Shown here: in pieces, positions 41,817-51,760 of the stretch | How the letters are laid out: each line of letters begins with the position of its first letter | How positions within the stretch are numbered: position 1 is the stretch's first letter | NCBI GenBank assembly: GCA_009785215.1 | Contig: WQWU01000010.1 | Location: 1 to 52,507, forward strand | Reading direction: 5' to 3' | DNA: 52,507 nucleotides | Source: Treponema sp. | GTDB lineage: Bacteria; Spirochaetota; Spirochaetia; Treponematales; Breznakiellaceae | Made by a program: the position numbers and the translations under genes | Notes under the pieces: generated by a model | Told to the model about the DNA's origin: nothing | Database searches by the model: none | The model's input: the letters and a program-made list of their open reading frames with translations, nothing else

Positions 41817-43184
41817 ATGCATTATTACAGCACCAGAAATAAAAATGAAAATGTTACCTTTGCAGATGCAGCCCTAAAAGGCCTTGCTCCGGACGGAGGT
41901 CTTTATGTTCCGGAGGAGATCCCCAATTATCCTCCGGCTGTTCTAGCTTCGCTTGCTTCGATGGACTTTAACCAAATTGCATTTGAAACTGTAAAGCCGT
42001 ATGTAAAAGATGAAATTTCAGACAGTGCGTTATCTGATATTATAAAATCGGCTTTTAATTTTACTGCTCCGCTGATACCTGTTTTAGACCGTTACACATC
42101 CGAACTATTTCACGGACCAACTGCCGCTTTTAAGGATTTTGGCGCCCGTTTTATGGCTCGCGCTTTTTCTTATTTGCGCCGGGGGGAAGACCGTCCTTTA
42201 AAAATACTTGTTGCCACTTCCGGAGACACAGGCGGAGCAGTAGCAGACGGTTTTTTTGATGTACCCGGCATTTATGTAACTGTTCTCTACCCTGCAGGGA
42301 GAGTATCCGCTCTCCAGGAAAAACAAATCGCTGGATTGGGAAAAAATATTACAGCTCTTGCTGTAGAAGGCAGTTTTGATGACTGCCAGTTTCTTGTAAA
42401 AAAAGCTCTTGCAGATGAAAACTTAAAAAAAAGAATGTCTCTTTCATCTGCAAATTCGATAAACATAAGCCGTCTTATTCCACAGGCTGTTTACTATTCT
42501 GCAGCCGCTGCAAAAGCTTATAATGGACTTTTTGATCCTGACGGCGAAGCAACACCGCGTTCTGCAGGCAGAGCAGCGTTTTCTCATTCTTTAAATTCCC
42601 GCAAACCGGTAACATTGTGCGTTCCTTCCGGAAACTTCGGCAATTTAACAGCTGGCTTATATGCGATGAAAATGGGTGCGCCTATTAAACAATTTATAGC
42701 GGCAACAAATATAAATAAAACAGTACCCGATTATCTGGATTCCGGCGAATATCTTGCAAGGATTTCCCAGGCGACAATTTCCAACGCAATGGATGTCGGC
42801 GCACCCAGTAACTTTGAGCGGATGTCTGCACATTTTTCCTGGGAAGAAATGCGCCGGATTATTTTAGGCGCGGCTGTGTCCGACGAAGAAACAAAAGAAA
42901 CCATAACCAGTATATACGAACAAGCGGGTTATTATCTTGATCCTCACAGCGCAGTCGGCTGGAAAGGACTAGATAAACTCCGCGTTGAAAATAAAATTAC
43001 AGAAGATGTATCTATTATTCTCTGCACAGCGCATCCGGCAAAATTTTCCGAAATTGTTGAACCGCTTTTAGGCGCTGTACCCGTGCCTGTTTCGCTTAAA
43101 AACGCAATGGAAAGAAAAGCAGATTCAAAAAGAATCCCTGCAGATGTTTCTGCGCTGATAGATACATTAAATGAAAGTTTATAA
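41817..43184 (+). CDS. thrC: Threonine synthase
   Basis: 455 residues, the longer enterobacterial/fungal-type class. It converts O-phosphohomoserine to threonine using pyridoxal phosphate. The start MHYYSTRNK matches the family's conserved first strand. PLP-binding Lys106 lies in PTAAFKDFGARF, the glycine-rich phosphate loop in ATSGDTGGAVADGF near 141-154, and PSGNFGNLTAGLYA near 268-281. No hom or thrB gene is adjacent. It is convergent with the cobalamin adenosyltransferase-like gene. Confidence 0.95.
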   Translation: MHYYSTRNKNENVTFADAALKGLAPDGGLYVPEEIPNYPPAVLASLASMDFNQIAFETVKPYVKDEISDSALSDIIKSAFNFTAPLIPVLDRYTSELFHGPTAAFKDFGARFMARAFSYLRRGEDRPLKILVATSGDTGGAVADGFFDVPGIYVTVLYPAGRVSALQEKQIAGLGKNITALAVEGSFDDCQFLVKKALADENLKKRMSLSSANSINISRLIPQAVYYSAAAAKAYNGLFDPDGEATPRSAGRAAFSHSLNSRKPVTLCVPSGNFGNLTAGLYAMKMGAPIKQFIAATNINKTVPDYLDSGEYLARISQATISNAMDVGAPSNFERMSAHFSWEEMRRIILGAAVSDEETKETITSIYEQAGYYLDPHSAVGWKGLDKLRVENKITEDVSIILCTAHPAKFSEIVEPLLGAVPVPVSLKNAMERKADSKRIPADVSALIDTLNESL

Positions 43185-43192
43185 TTTTTTAT

Positions 43193-43732
43193 CTAAAGCC
43201 CTGAAATCTGATTTATAAAATTAACGTTTATTAATGATTCCTGCTGTGATAAAAAATAAAGGTAGTCAGATAACTTATTTAAATATTTTCCGGCATTGGG
43301 GCACAAAGTATGCTCCTTATAAATGGCAGTATAGTACCGCTCTGCCCTTCTTGCTACTGTTCTTGCTATGTGAATCTGCGCTTCTATAATATTTTTCCCC
43401 GGCAAATTAAATTTAGTCTGCCTGGGAATATTTTCCAGCAGTCTTTTAATTTCTTTTTCCATACTTGCAACTTCGTTTTCGTTAAAATAATAACTTTCGT
43501 TATTATTATCTGAAACATGAGACATAAGCTTCATAAGATTTCTTTGTATCCGTTCGATAAACTGACATGCATGCTGCCAGGAAAACTGCCATGCGTCTTC
43601 ATTTGCCAAAATAGCCCTGATTAGACCCAGATGCGCATTTAACTCATCTGCCGTGCCGATAAAATGTATTAATATATCACTTTTAGAAATTTTAAAACCG
43701 CTTAAATCGTTTGTTTCGGTTGATATATTCAT
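43193..43732 (-). CDS. PduO-type cobalamin adenosyltransferase-like protein with degenerate ATP-binding N terminus
   Basis: 179 residues. The five-helix bundle of PduO/MMAB enzymes is clear: GTADELNAHLGLIRA near 26-40, FIERIQRNLMKLMSHVS, then IHIARTVARRAERYY near 128-142 and LNKLSDYLYFLSQQES near 155-170. The usual N-terminal TRTGD-x-GTT-x-L-x-GG-x-R loop, which holds the ATP phosphates, is shortened to TETNDLSGFKI without the glycines. Activity is therefore doubtful; it may bind cobalamin without adenosylating it. It starts nine bases after the chemoreceptor stop and is likely co-transcribed with it. Confidence 0.8.
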   Translation of the reverse strand: MNISTETNDLSGFKISKSDILIHFIGTADELNAHLGLIRAILANEDAWQFSWQHACQFIERIQRNLMKLMSHVSDNNNESYYFNENEVASMEKEIKRLLENIPRQTKFNLPGKNIIEAQIHIARTVARRAERYYTAIYKEHTLCPNAGKYLNKLSDYLYFLSQQESLINVNFINQISGL

Positions 43733-43741
43733 ATTTATCAG

Positions 43742-46006
43742 TTACCTTTGAATTGCATCTGTTGTCTGAATAAGAATTTGCGTATTCTTTTTATTCTGAA
43801 TCATAACATCTTTTATGGTCTGTATTGATTCCGCAATAGACTTCCCGTTATCCATCTGAGAAGTAATCATCTTGGAAACAAGCTGAAAGAAATCATGTAC
43901 CTTTGAAAGAGAATCCATAAATTCTTTATTTCCCGCTTGTTCTGCTTCTGCAAGTTCCTGAATCTGCATGGTGTTTTTTAACAATTCACTCATGCCGCAG
44001 GTGATAGTTTCTGACTCAATCTGCTGTTTCTTCATATTTGCAGTAATATTATTTATCATATTGGATGATTTTTCCGAGTTTTCTATAATAGTAAGAAGCC
44101 TTTCTGTTACTTTGTTGGATAACTCGATCCCTTCTTTTACAGTATCTATCATTCCTTTAATATTGGAAAAACTTTCTGTCAGCGTTGCTCTGGATTTTTC
44201 TGCAAGCTGGCGGATTTCTAAAGCAACAACAGCAAAACCTTTTCCGGAAGCGCCGGCGCGCGCAGCTTCTATTGACGCATTAAACGAAAGCATATTTGTT
44301 TTTTCAGAAATAGCATCCATTGATTCAAGGAGTTTGCTTAAAAATGCCGAGTTGCCGGAAATTAATTCCATGTTTTTCTTTGATTCAACAATCAATTCGC
44401 GGCTTTCTACTGCCAATGAAGCCAGTTCATTTGCGTATTCACTTGTTTTAATGGAATCAGTTGTCATTTGGGAAATGTCTTCACTTATTTCTGTAATTAC
44501 TTTATTTGTCTGTTCTACAACCGATATTTGACTTTCAATAGCTTTTGGCATTTTGTCTACAGAATCTTTAACTCTCTCAGATACTTTATCGATTATTCCG
44601 TTAATTAATTCAAACTGAGAAAAAATGGTATCTTCCAGCTGTTTATTTCCGTCTGTATATTCGGTCATAACGTTAATTGTATTTGTTATGCTGGAATCAA
44701 GCTGCTGATTCGAAACTCCGGAACGTTTCGTTACTCTGACTATATTATCCAAAAGCATTCCCAATGATTCATTTTTTTCTTCTATTTCGAGTGATGCTTT
44801 CTGCGATTTCTTGTACATTGCAGCTTCTTCTATAACAAGAAGAATGTACATGGTTAAAATTACAAATAAAAATGCATAAGGAACATGTTTAAACATCGGC
44901 GCTATACCGTCTGCAAGCATTCTCATATCACGAACGCTTGCCAGAGCTACGATTACTACAGCTATAATAATGGGAATAAATCTAAGATTCCTTTTTAAAA
45001 TAAGCGTAAGAACCGATGTTATTAAAACAATAACCAGTATTGGTCTTAAATAAAAATTTGACATAATACCAAAGGCAATATTTATCGCTTCTTTAGTCGG
45101 CTGAATACCTACATAAATTGCAGGGCCTATACAATAAACAAGAAGTATGGGAATTAAATATTTTTTAATTTTGTCAAAAATTTTGGAGTACTCAATAACA
45201 AAAATAGTAAAGAAGCCAAGACACAACATCTGAAAGCACCTGGTAGATCTTACAAACCAGGTAAAATAATTTGTGTCATAAGAAGAACCCATAGTGACAT
45301 ATGCCAGCGTAAATGAAAAAGAAAATAATGTAAAATACAGGTATCTTTTATCCTTGCATCCCCTGGAGATAAATGTAAATAACTGATAAAGCGCAAAGAT
45401 AACGGAAAGAAACTGCGCAGCAAAAACCAAATGAACATTTAAAATATTTTTAATAAATACTTTCCGGGCATTTTCCCTGTACTCTGCTATTGCCATTTCA
45501 GGCAATGCAAGATTTTCATACTGAGGAAAAACTTCGATAATTAAAGAATTTCCCCTGTCAAAATTTACCAGCCCTGCAAAAAGAGGAACATGCGTAGCCA
45601 GAATTTCCCCTGTGCTGTAAAATCCGTCACGTTCCTCTATAAGACCCTTTTTATAAACAGTTGAATTATTAATATAAATAATCGCAGGCATTTCAAATTC
45701 GCCGATATACAAAGACAAGTTTTCGTTAACACAATCTAAATCCAGATAAAATGCAGTTTTGAATACAAAATAATCATTACCGCCGCTGCCAGTATTCGGA
45801 AGTTTATCTCCATGGTATGGTATAAACCCATCAAGCTCAAACCCGCTGGCTCTCATTGCTGTATGATTGTCATATTTTCCGGAAAAAATCAAAAAATCGC
45901 CAAGAGTTACCCCTTTGCTGCCCGACACATATGTATTTTGAGAGAATACAGTATTACAAATAAATGCCAGAAAAAGAAAAAAAAACACAGATCTACGAGT
46001 ATTCAT
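43742..46006 (-). CDS. Chemoreceptor (MCP) with 7TMR-DISM type sensor and membrane region
   Basis: 754 residues. Signal peptide 1-22; an extracytoplasmic beta-rich domain to about 190 (7TMR-DISM extracellular type, with LYIGEFEMPAIIYINNSTVYKKG); seven membrane helices at about 195-405; a coiled segment; then the MCP signalling domain whose tip reads SFNASIEAARAGASGKGFAVVALEIRQLAE, where the usual E of GE-x-G-x-GFAVVA is Ala. There is no HAMP domain. It would signal to CheA/CheW. The ligand is unknown; DISM domains often bind carbohydrate. GGGGAATTT precedes the ATG. Confidence 0.92.
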   Translation of the reverse strand: MNTRRSVFFFLFLAFICNTVFSQNTYVSGSKGVTLGDFLIFSGKYDNHTAMRASGFELDGFIPYHGDKLPNTGSGGNDYFVFKTAFYLDLDCVNENLSLYIGEFEMPAIIYINNSTVYKKGLIEERDGFYSTGEILATHVPLFAGLVNFDRGNSLIIEVFPQYENLALPEMAIAEYRENARKVFIKNILNVHLVFAAQFLSVIFALYQLFTFISRGCKDKRYLYFTLFSFSFTLAYVTMGSSYDTNYFTWFVRSTRCFQMLCLGFFTIFVIEYSKIFDKIKKYLIPILLVYCIGPAIYVGIQPTKEAINIAFGIMSNFYLRPILVIVLITSVLTLILKRNLRFIPIIIAVVIVALASVRDMRMLADGIAPMFKHVPYAFLFVILTMYILLVIEEAAMYKKSQKASLEIEEKNESLGMLLDNIVRVTKRSGVSNQQLDSSITNTINVMTEYTDGNKQLEDTIFSQFELINGIIDKVSERVKDSVDKMPKAIESQISVVEQTNKVITEISEDISQMTTDSIKTSEYANELASLAVESRELIVESKKNMELISGNSAFLSKLLESMDAISEKTNMLSFNASIEAARAGASGKGFAVVALEIRQLAEKSRATLTESFSNIKGMIDTVKEGIELSNKVTERLLTIIENSEKSSNMINNITANMKKQQIESETITCGMSELLKNTMQIQELAEAEQAGNKEFMDSLSKVHDFFQLVSKMITSQMDNGKSIAESIQTIKDVMIQNKKNTQILIQTTDAIQR

Positions 46007-46076
46007 ATAAATTCCCCATTTTTAACCATTTTAATATATTTTGGACAAAAATGCAAAGAAATTTATCGTATTTAAC

Positions 46077-47900
46077 TTATAGAGTATCAGGCGAATCCAG
46101 CCAAACAGGAAGAGTCATATTTGTTTCGAGATAACCCATTCGCCGTTTTTTAATGGAAATTTCCAATATAGCAAAACCTTCGTTTTCCATTATACGTAAA
46201 CGGTTTATGGAAATAGGATCATCTTCTGATATTCCTGCTTCATCCGCGATTGAACCGCGTACTACTCTGTTAACCCGGAAGTTCGATGAGAAAAAACCGC
46301 TTTGCAGCGGCGTAAGCTGCATACCAAACAACGGAGCGGCAATTCTATCCCGCCTGTCAATTCTTGCAGCATCCAATAAAGGCAGATCCGGACGGCGGAC
46401 AGTCATCATAACCCGTCTTTCTACTGTTGTTCCTTCTCTGTTTACAGTTTCAAAAGCAACAAGTTCTCCAGGGCCGCACATAAACAGTTCATTCTGAAGC
46501 GCAGGAATAAGCCCTCCCTGGGAAGCGGTTACTCTTTTTCCGTTAACTGTCCTTATAAAAAATCCTTCGCTTACTTTGTGATGAGCAGCCGGAGTATTAG
46601 GAGCCGTATAAATAATTTCCGCGCCGTTAAATGTTTCGCATAACGTAAGGCCAAGCCATGGACGCGGCGCTCTGCCGCCTTTTATCATCGCAGGAAGAGC
46701 AGCAGCAAGCCTCTCTGCAGGAACAGCAAAGTTAAGCCCCTGATGCTGAGCAATACCTGCAAAAGCAACTCCAACAAGCCGGCCTTCGCTGTCAATAATC
46801 GGGCCGCCGGAATTGCCGCTGTTAATCGCCGCATCAATTTGAATAACATTACCAATTTGCAAGAAACGCCTGCCCAATGCAGAAACAATACCGGATGTTA
46901 CGGTTTTTTCCAGACCTAAAGGAGAGCCGATTGCAAGCACAGTGTCACCGACACGCGGAACAACTCTGTCAACAAGCGAAAACACATATTCAGTTTCTAT
47001 TTCTGTTTTTATTAATGCAAGGTCTAATGCTTTATCCCAGCCGATAACACGGGCAGGAATACGCGGGCTTGTAGAATCTCCCATGCGAATAAACATTCGT
47101 GAATATCCCCTGTGTCTGGGATCTACTTCGCTTGCAATAACATGGTAGTTTGTAATTAATAAACCGCTTGAATCAACAAAAAAAGCAGAACCCAAAACCC
47201 TATCGGGCATTCCCATACCCCTTTCGATTCTGAATCCTCTATCAACAATAACCGTAGCAACACCTTTTATCATGTCAGAGAATGTATCGCGGCCTGTCGC
47301 GTATGTACGTAAATTCTCAGGGATATTTCTTGCGCCTGCAGCCGTGGCGGCAGCAAGAAAGTATGCAGAAGAACGGCGCTGCCTTGCCTCTACGGCTTTT
47401 CCAAGAAATAAAACTGCGCTTGCTGCATCCATCGGCTGTATTTCATGAGATCTAACAGCCGCTAAAAAAGCGCTTAAATTATCGCCCTCTTCCAGTTTCT
47501 TCTTTGCAAATGAAAGTGTAAAAGCCGCTTCTTTTCCGGTATTTGCAGTTGTAACACCGATACTTGCGATAGATCTTCCAAAAGAAGCAGCATCATCCCA
47601 GCGTTCTTCTCTTATCGCCTTTTCCTGCAATTCTATAAGGTTTTCTATTGCCTGCTTTTCATATAAAGCCAATAAAAGCCAGTCTTCATTTTCGCTTTCT
47701 GTTATATTTGTTACAGAATAAACTTCTTTATAAATATAAATAAGGTTTAATGCGTTAACAGGATTTTCCTGAAGCTGCCTTTCTATATCACCCAAACGGA
47801 TTGAACTGGTTGAACGAGGCGGCGTATCATCGGTATTTTTTAAACTTCTGCAGCCGGAAAGAATAATAAATATAAAAAACAATACTGCAATTTTTTTCAT
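46077..47900 (-). CDS. HtrA-like trypsin-fold lipoprotein protease with N-terminal helical and C-terminal PDZ-like regions
   Basis: 607 residues. Lipobox LSGC (Cys17). Residues about 35-200 are helical and TPR-like (LLLALYEKQAIENLIELQEKAIREERWDDAASFG). The protease domain spans about 210-410 with the full triad: His253 (TNYHV), Asp293 (ALDLALIK), Ser364 (NSGNSGGP). A PDZ-like region covers about 420-600 (RPWLGLTLCETFNG, then GSIADEAGISEDDPI). Probably an envelope quality-control protease. Its start overlaps the stop of the 587-residue gene by four bases, placing it third after ftsH. Confidence 0.9.
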   Translation of the reverse strand: MKKIAVLFFIFIILSGCRSLKNTDDTPPRSTSSIRLGDIERQLQENPVNALNLIYIYKEVYSVTNITESENEDWLLLALYEKQAIENLIELQEKAIREERWDDAASFGRSIASIGVTTANTGKEAAFTLSFAKKKLEEGDNLSAFLAAVRSHEIQPMDAASAVLFLGKAVEARQRRSSAYFLAAATAAGARNIPENLRTYATGRDTFSDMIKGVATVIVDRGFRIERGMGMPDRVLGSAFFVDSSGLLITNYHVIASEVDPRHRGYSRMFIRMGDSTSPRIPARVIGWDKALDLALIKTEIETEYVFSLVDRVVPRVGDTVLAIGSPLGLEKTVTSGIVSALGRRFLQIGNVIQIDAAINSGNSGGPIIDSEGRLVGVAFAGIAQHQGLNFAVPAERLAAALPAMIKGGRAPRPWLGLTLCETFNGAEIIYTAPNTPAAHHKVSEGFFIRTVNGKRVTASQGGLIPALQNELFMCGPGELVAFETVNREGTTVERRVMMTVRRPDLPLLDAARIDRRDRIAAPLFGMQLTPLQSGFFSSNFRVNRVVRGSIADEAGISEDDPISINRLRIMENEGFAILEISIKKRRMGYLETNMTLPVWLDSPDTL

Positions 47901-49660
47901 CTTTGATTCCCTGTCTCAGAATAAATCATTTCGCCGCTGCCGTCCATATCAAAGTAATAAACAACCGAACCGTCCAACTGATACACTTCCATTGTTCTGT
48001 GCCGCCCGTCTCCTGACCAGTCACTTTCCGAAGAAGATATTAAACTGCGGAAATTTAATGTTTCCTGCCACGAAGAATCCTGAACATTGCGGAAACGGCG
48101 TATTGTTTCCATCCTGCCGTCCAAATCCAGGTCTATATGCTGAATAACCGGCATACCTCTTTCAAACTCTGTGATTGAGACCTGCCTCCCATTTAAATTT
48201 TCAACAGCCTGAAGAATTACTCCTCTATTTTTATATATAGTTTCTACTGCACCGTCAATTTCCTGACTTGGACGGCTGACACTTGAACAAAATGATAAAA
48301 GAGCCCGGCGGGTAAGTGTTATATATTGATCAGAAAACTGCGGGTAAAGAAGACCTATTTTGGTTCTGCTTCCGCCAATTTCTGCAAATGAAACAGGCGC
48401 ATACATAAAATCCGCAGGACCAAATTTGAATATTTCATTGCCCATTTCTGCCTGCAGAACAAAAGGATAACGTTCCCATGTAATCTGCGCCGGACTCAAC
48501 TGCCCTGTAATATAATACTTTGCAGAAACCGGCGCGCCTTCTAAATTAAACTCTATACTAAAATTAAAAAAATTATTTTGATGCATATCATGAGAGAGAG
48601 ATTTAATTAAACCTGATTCATAAAATACAAATGTATCGATAAACCCGGCTTTATCTTCATCCCAAATAATATAACCGGAAAAAGAATGCAGTTTCTGCGT
48701 AAAAAAATCCCGCCCCTCTTCGTTCCTTAACAGATTATATACGTTTATTAATATATCTTTTTCAAGCGAGTCATCTTCTTCATTATCGAACAGCTCTTCT
48801 ACTGCCGTAAAGTCATCGATAAGTCCAAGGTTTAATGCAACTGGAATTGAAGCCTTATGAGGTTTAAAGTTTTCTATGTTAACCATACTTCCGGATCTGT
48901 ACGAGGCAGCCAAGCGGCGCGATTCTTCTAAATCTCTTATAAAAGGAGCAGCCATCCACGATAATTCAGGATCTATTTCAAGTAAAAAAGGAAGCCGTCT
49001 AAGAGCCAGTTCAAGAAGTTCGATATCTCCTTCCGGAAGTTCAAGCGGCTCCGGTCTTCTGTTTTTTGCGTATTCAAAAAATATTTTTAAAGGACGGGAA
49101 TCGCGCGGAAACCTGTCCATTGTAATTAAAACCTGACTGCGGAACAGCGCAAGCGATTGAATATCCCCCATTCCTCTTAAAGCAAGCAGGCGCAGCATTG
49201 CAGAATCTGCCCTCATCTGCGCATTGGCAGGACTGGAAGTGCGCATAGTATCTGCATTATCAATTTGATCCAGACAGTTTAGAGCGTAATTATATTTCCG
49301 CATAATTACAAGCAGTTCCGCTTTTAAAAGGAGCGCATGATTTTCGCTGTAAGATGTCCAGCGGTTTGTCTGGATTGCAAAATCCAGAACATCTGCCATT
49401 TTGTCTCTTTCTCCTGCAGATCGCGAGTGAATAACAGCGAAAAGGTAAGAAATATCCGATGATACATTTGCAAAAGCCCAGGCGCGTAAAATTGCTGCCT
49501 GTGCATCATCCCATCGCTTTTCATTAACTGCCTTTTGTATCCATTCTACATACTGCCTTGCAGCTTCTGAATCATCACGTCCGCCCGGTCTGTATTGCTG
49601 CTGGGCAAAAACATTAAAAAAACAAAAGAATAGTATTAAAATTAAAAGATATTTTTTCAT
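47897..49660 (-). CDS. Secreted TPR-like protein of unknown function, between ftsH and the protease gene
   Basis: 587 residues. Signal peptide 1-19 (FFCFFNVFA-Q). Residues about 28-260 are helical with TPR-like spacing (ARQYVEWIQKAVNEKRWDDAQAAILRAWAFA, LLKAELLVIMRKYNYALNCLD). The C-terminal 300 residues are beta-rich and contain DLDLDGRMETI and DMDGSGEMI, calcium-loop-like or FG-GAP-like turns. It has four-base overlaps with both neighbours, so translation of all three is coupled. I recognise no family; an adaptor or substrate receptor for the two proteases is a reasonable guess. Confidence 0.75.
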   Translation of the reverse strand: MKKYLLILILFFCFFNVFAQQQYRPGGRDDSEAARQYVEWIQKAVNEKRWDDAQAAILRAWAFANVSSDISYLFAVIHSRSAGERDKMADVLDFAIQTNRWTSYSENHALLLKAELLVIMRKYNYALNCLDQIDNADTMRTSSPANAQMRADSAMLRLLALRGMGDIQSLALFRSQVLITMDRFPRDSRPLKIFFEYAKNRRPEPLELPEGDIELLELALRRLPFLLEIDPELSWMAAPFIRDLEESRRLAASYRSGSMVNIENFKPHKASIPVALNLGLIDDFTAVEELFDNEEDDSLEKDILINVYNLLRNEEGRDFFTQKLHSFSGYIIWDEDKAGFIDTFVFYESGLIKSLSHDMHQNNFFNFSIEFNLEGAPVSAKYYITGQLSPAQITWERYPFVLQAEMGNEIFKFGPADFMYAPVSFAEIGGSRTKIGLLYPQFSDQYITLTRRALLSFCSSVSRPSQEIDGAVETIYKNRGVILQAVENLNGRQVSITEFERGMPVIQHIDLDLDGRMETIRRFRNVQDSSWQETLNFRSLISSSESDWSGDGRHRTMEVYQLDGSVVYYFDMDGSGEMIYSETGNQR

Positions 49661-51519
49661 ATAGTTGTCTCTTTAGGCGAAAGACCGATAATTTGACGCA
49701 CTTCTTCATCAATAAGTGTTTCACGTTCCAAAAGAGCATCGGCTAGTTTTTCAAGATTATCCTTACGGCTTTCAAGAATCTTTGCGGCATTTTCTCTGGC
49801 ACAGTCAAGTATTTCTTTAATTGCCTTGTCTATGCGTTTTGCAGTATCTTCGGAATAGTCTTTGTGACGCGCAATTTCTTTTCCAAGAAAAATAGGTTCG
49901 TCTTCCTGTCCGTAGGCAACAGGACCAAGTTCTTCTGCCATGCCCCATTCGCAAACCATGTTACGCGCAAGTTCTGTAGCCTGTTTAATATCGTTTTTTG
50001 TTCCAGTGGTTGTTTCATCATAAAAAAGTTTTTCTGCAATCCAGCCGCCGTAAAGAATAGCGATGAAATCTTTCAGCCAGCCTCTGGAACGGCTGTAGCG
50101 GTCTTCTTCGGGAAGCGACATTGCCATGCCTAAAGCGCGTCCATGCGGAATAATTGTAACTTTATGCAGCGGATCAGCATTCTCTAAATAATAATGCAGA
50201 AGAGCATGACCCGCTTCGTGTATGGCAGTCATACGCCTTTCTTTATCGGATACAACAAGCGTCTTCCGCGCTACACCCATTAATACTTTATCTCTTGCTT
50301 CTTCAAAATCGGTCATAAGTACTTCTGCACGATCCTTACGCGCGGCAAATAAAGCCGCTTCATTTACAAGATTTGCAATATCAGCGCCGCTCATTCCCGG
50401 CGACATTCTTGCAACGCGCAAAAGATCAACACCTTCGTTTAAGGGAATTTTTGAAGCATGAATCTGTAAAATAGCCTCGCGTTCTTTTATATCCGGCATT
50501 GCAACAACAACTTGACGATCAAAACGACCAGGCCTAAGAAGAGCAGGATCCAAAACATCCGGCCGGTTTGTAGCTGCAAGAATGATAACGCCGTCTTTGG
50601 AGTCAAAGCCGTCCATTTCAACTAACAGCTGGTTTAAAGTCTGTTCGCGCTCATCGTGCCCGCCGCCGTAACCTGCGCCACGTGTGCGCCCGACAGCATC
50701 CAATTCATCAATAAAAATAATACAGGGAGCGCTTTTTCTTCCTTGATCAAATAGGTCTCTTACACGGCTTGCTCCAACGCCGACAAACATTTCGACAAAA
50801 TCCGAACCGGACATATGAAAAAAAGCAACTCCGGCTTCGCCTGCAACAGAACGCGCCATTAATGTTTTACCTGTACCAGGCATTCCTACAAGAAGCACAC
50901 CCTTTGGAATACGCGCACCCATCTTTGTAAACTTTTGCGGATTTTTTAAAAACTCTACAACTTCTTCAAGTTCAAATTTTGCATCTTTTTGCCCGGCAAC
51001 ATCGGAAAAGCTTACTTTTTTTCCTTCGTCATGATACCGTTTTGCTTTGCTTTTTCCAAAATGAAAATTTCTCATTCCGGCGCCTTGCATATTTCTGAAC
51101 ATAATAAAAATAATAAATATAATAAAAAACCAGGGAAGCATATCAAGAAGAACACGCAAAGGAGTAATTCTGACAGGCGCACCGGCAATATTAATATTTT
51201 TTTCTCTCAGATTGGACAAAAGCGCAGGATCGTTATAGGGAATAATGGTTCTATATTGAGCCGAGCCGTCTCCCACAGACCCTCTCAAAAATATTTCGAT
51301 AGTATCATTTTGAGTTATAGTAACAGACTGAACCTGACCTTGATCAACAAAACGCAGGAATTCTGAATAAGTAATATTTGTTACAGAAGTTTTATCTCCC
51401 ATAAAAAAATAGGCAGCAAAAATAACCAGCATTGCAATAAACAGAACAAGCGCCAAATTACCAGACCGCCGCGGCTGATTTGGCGTACGATCCGGCATAT
51501 TATCATTTGGATTAAACAT
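49657..51519 (-). CDS. ftsH: ATP-dependent zinc metalloprotease FtsH
   Basis: 620 residues. Membrane helices at about 22-39 and 125-142 flank the periplasmic domain. AAA domain: Walker A GMPGTGKT at 212-219 (GPPGTGKT is usual), Walker B CIIFIDE at 266-272, second region of homology [20 protein letters not shown] near 316-335. Protease: zinc site HEAGH at 434-438 and the third ligand Asp in NDIKQA near 513. It degrades membrane and short-lived cytosolic proteins. GGGAG lies before the ATG. It leads a three-gene overlapping set with a TPR-like secreted protein and an HtrA-like protease. Confidence 0.97.
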   Translation of the reverse strand: MFNPNDNMPDRTPNQPRRSGNLALVLFIAMLVIFAAYFFMGDKTSVTNITYSEFLRFVDQGQVQSVTITQNDTIEIFLRGSVGDGSAQYRTIIPYNDPALLSNLREKNINIAGAPVRITPLRVLLDMLPWFFIIFIIFIMFRNMQGAGMRNFHFGKSKAKRYHDEGKKVSFSDVAGQKDAKFELEEVVEFLKNPQKFTKMGARIPKGVLLVGMPGTGKTLMARSVAGEAGVAFFHMSGSDFVEMFVGVGASRVRDLFDQGRKSAPCIIFIDELDAVGRTRGAGYGGGHDEREQTLNQLLVEMDGFDSKDGVIILAATNRPDVLDPALLRPGRFDRQVVVAMPDIKEREAILQIHASKIPLNEGVDLLRVARMSPGMSGADIANLVNEAALFAARKDRAEVLMTDFEEARDKVLMGVARKTLVVSDKERRMTAIHEAGHALLHYYLENADPLHKVTIIPHGRALGMAMSLPEEDRYSRSRGWLKDFIAILYGGWIAEKLFYDETTTGTKNDIKQATELARNMVCEWGMAEELGPVAYGQEDEPIFLGKEIARHKDYSEDTAKRIDKAIKEILDCARENAAKILESRKDNLEKLADALLERETLIDEEVRQIIGLSPKETTI

Positions 51520-51593
51520 TAGTACTCCCGCTTATACTCTTATATATAGAAAGTATATGCCAAAAATACACTAAATACTAGAGTATGTAATGC

Positions 51594-51700
51594 TAGTGTC
51601 ATGTAATATTCGGTTTGTAAAATAAAAAATGCGGTAATTCCTTATTACACAAGGAATTACCTTAATTTACATTGTGTCGTTTGAATATTACAGGACACTA
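51594..51700. mobile_element. MITE-like element with TAGTGTC ends and an internal hairpin
   Basis: 107 bases. Terminal inverted repeats TAGTGTCATGTAATATTC at the left (51594-51611) and, inverted, TAGTGTCCTGTAATATTC at the right (51683-51700) differ at one position. TA at both ends fits the TA target duplication of Tc1/mariner (IS630) transposases. In the middle GGTAATTCCTT and AAGGAATTACC (51633-51643, 51651-51661) form a perfect 11-base stem with a seven-base loop. There is no coding capacity. It lies in the 241-base gap between ftsH and the next gene. Related ends occur at 20106-20136. Confidence 0.7.
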
Positions 51701-51760
51701 AAAAGACCGAATTCAGCCTGTTTAACGTTAAATTCAGGGGAATTTTGATATTTCTTGTGC

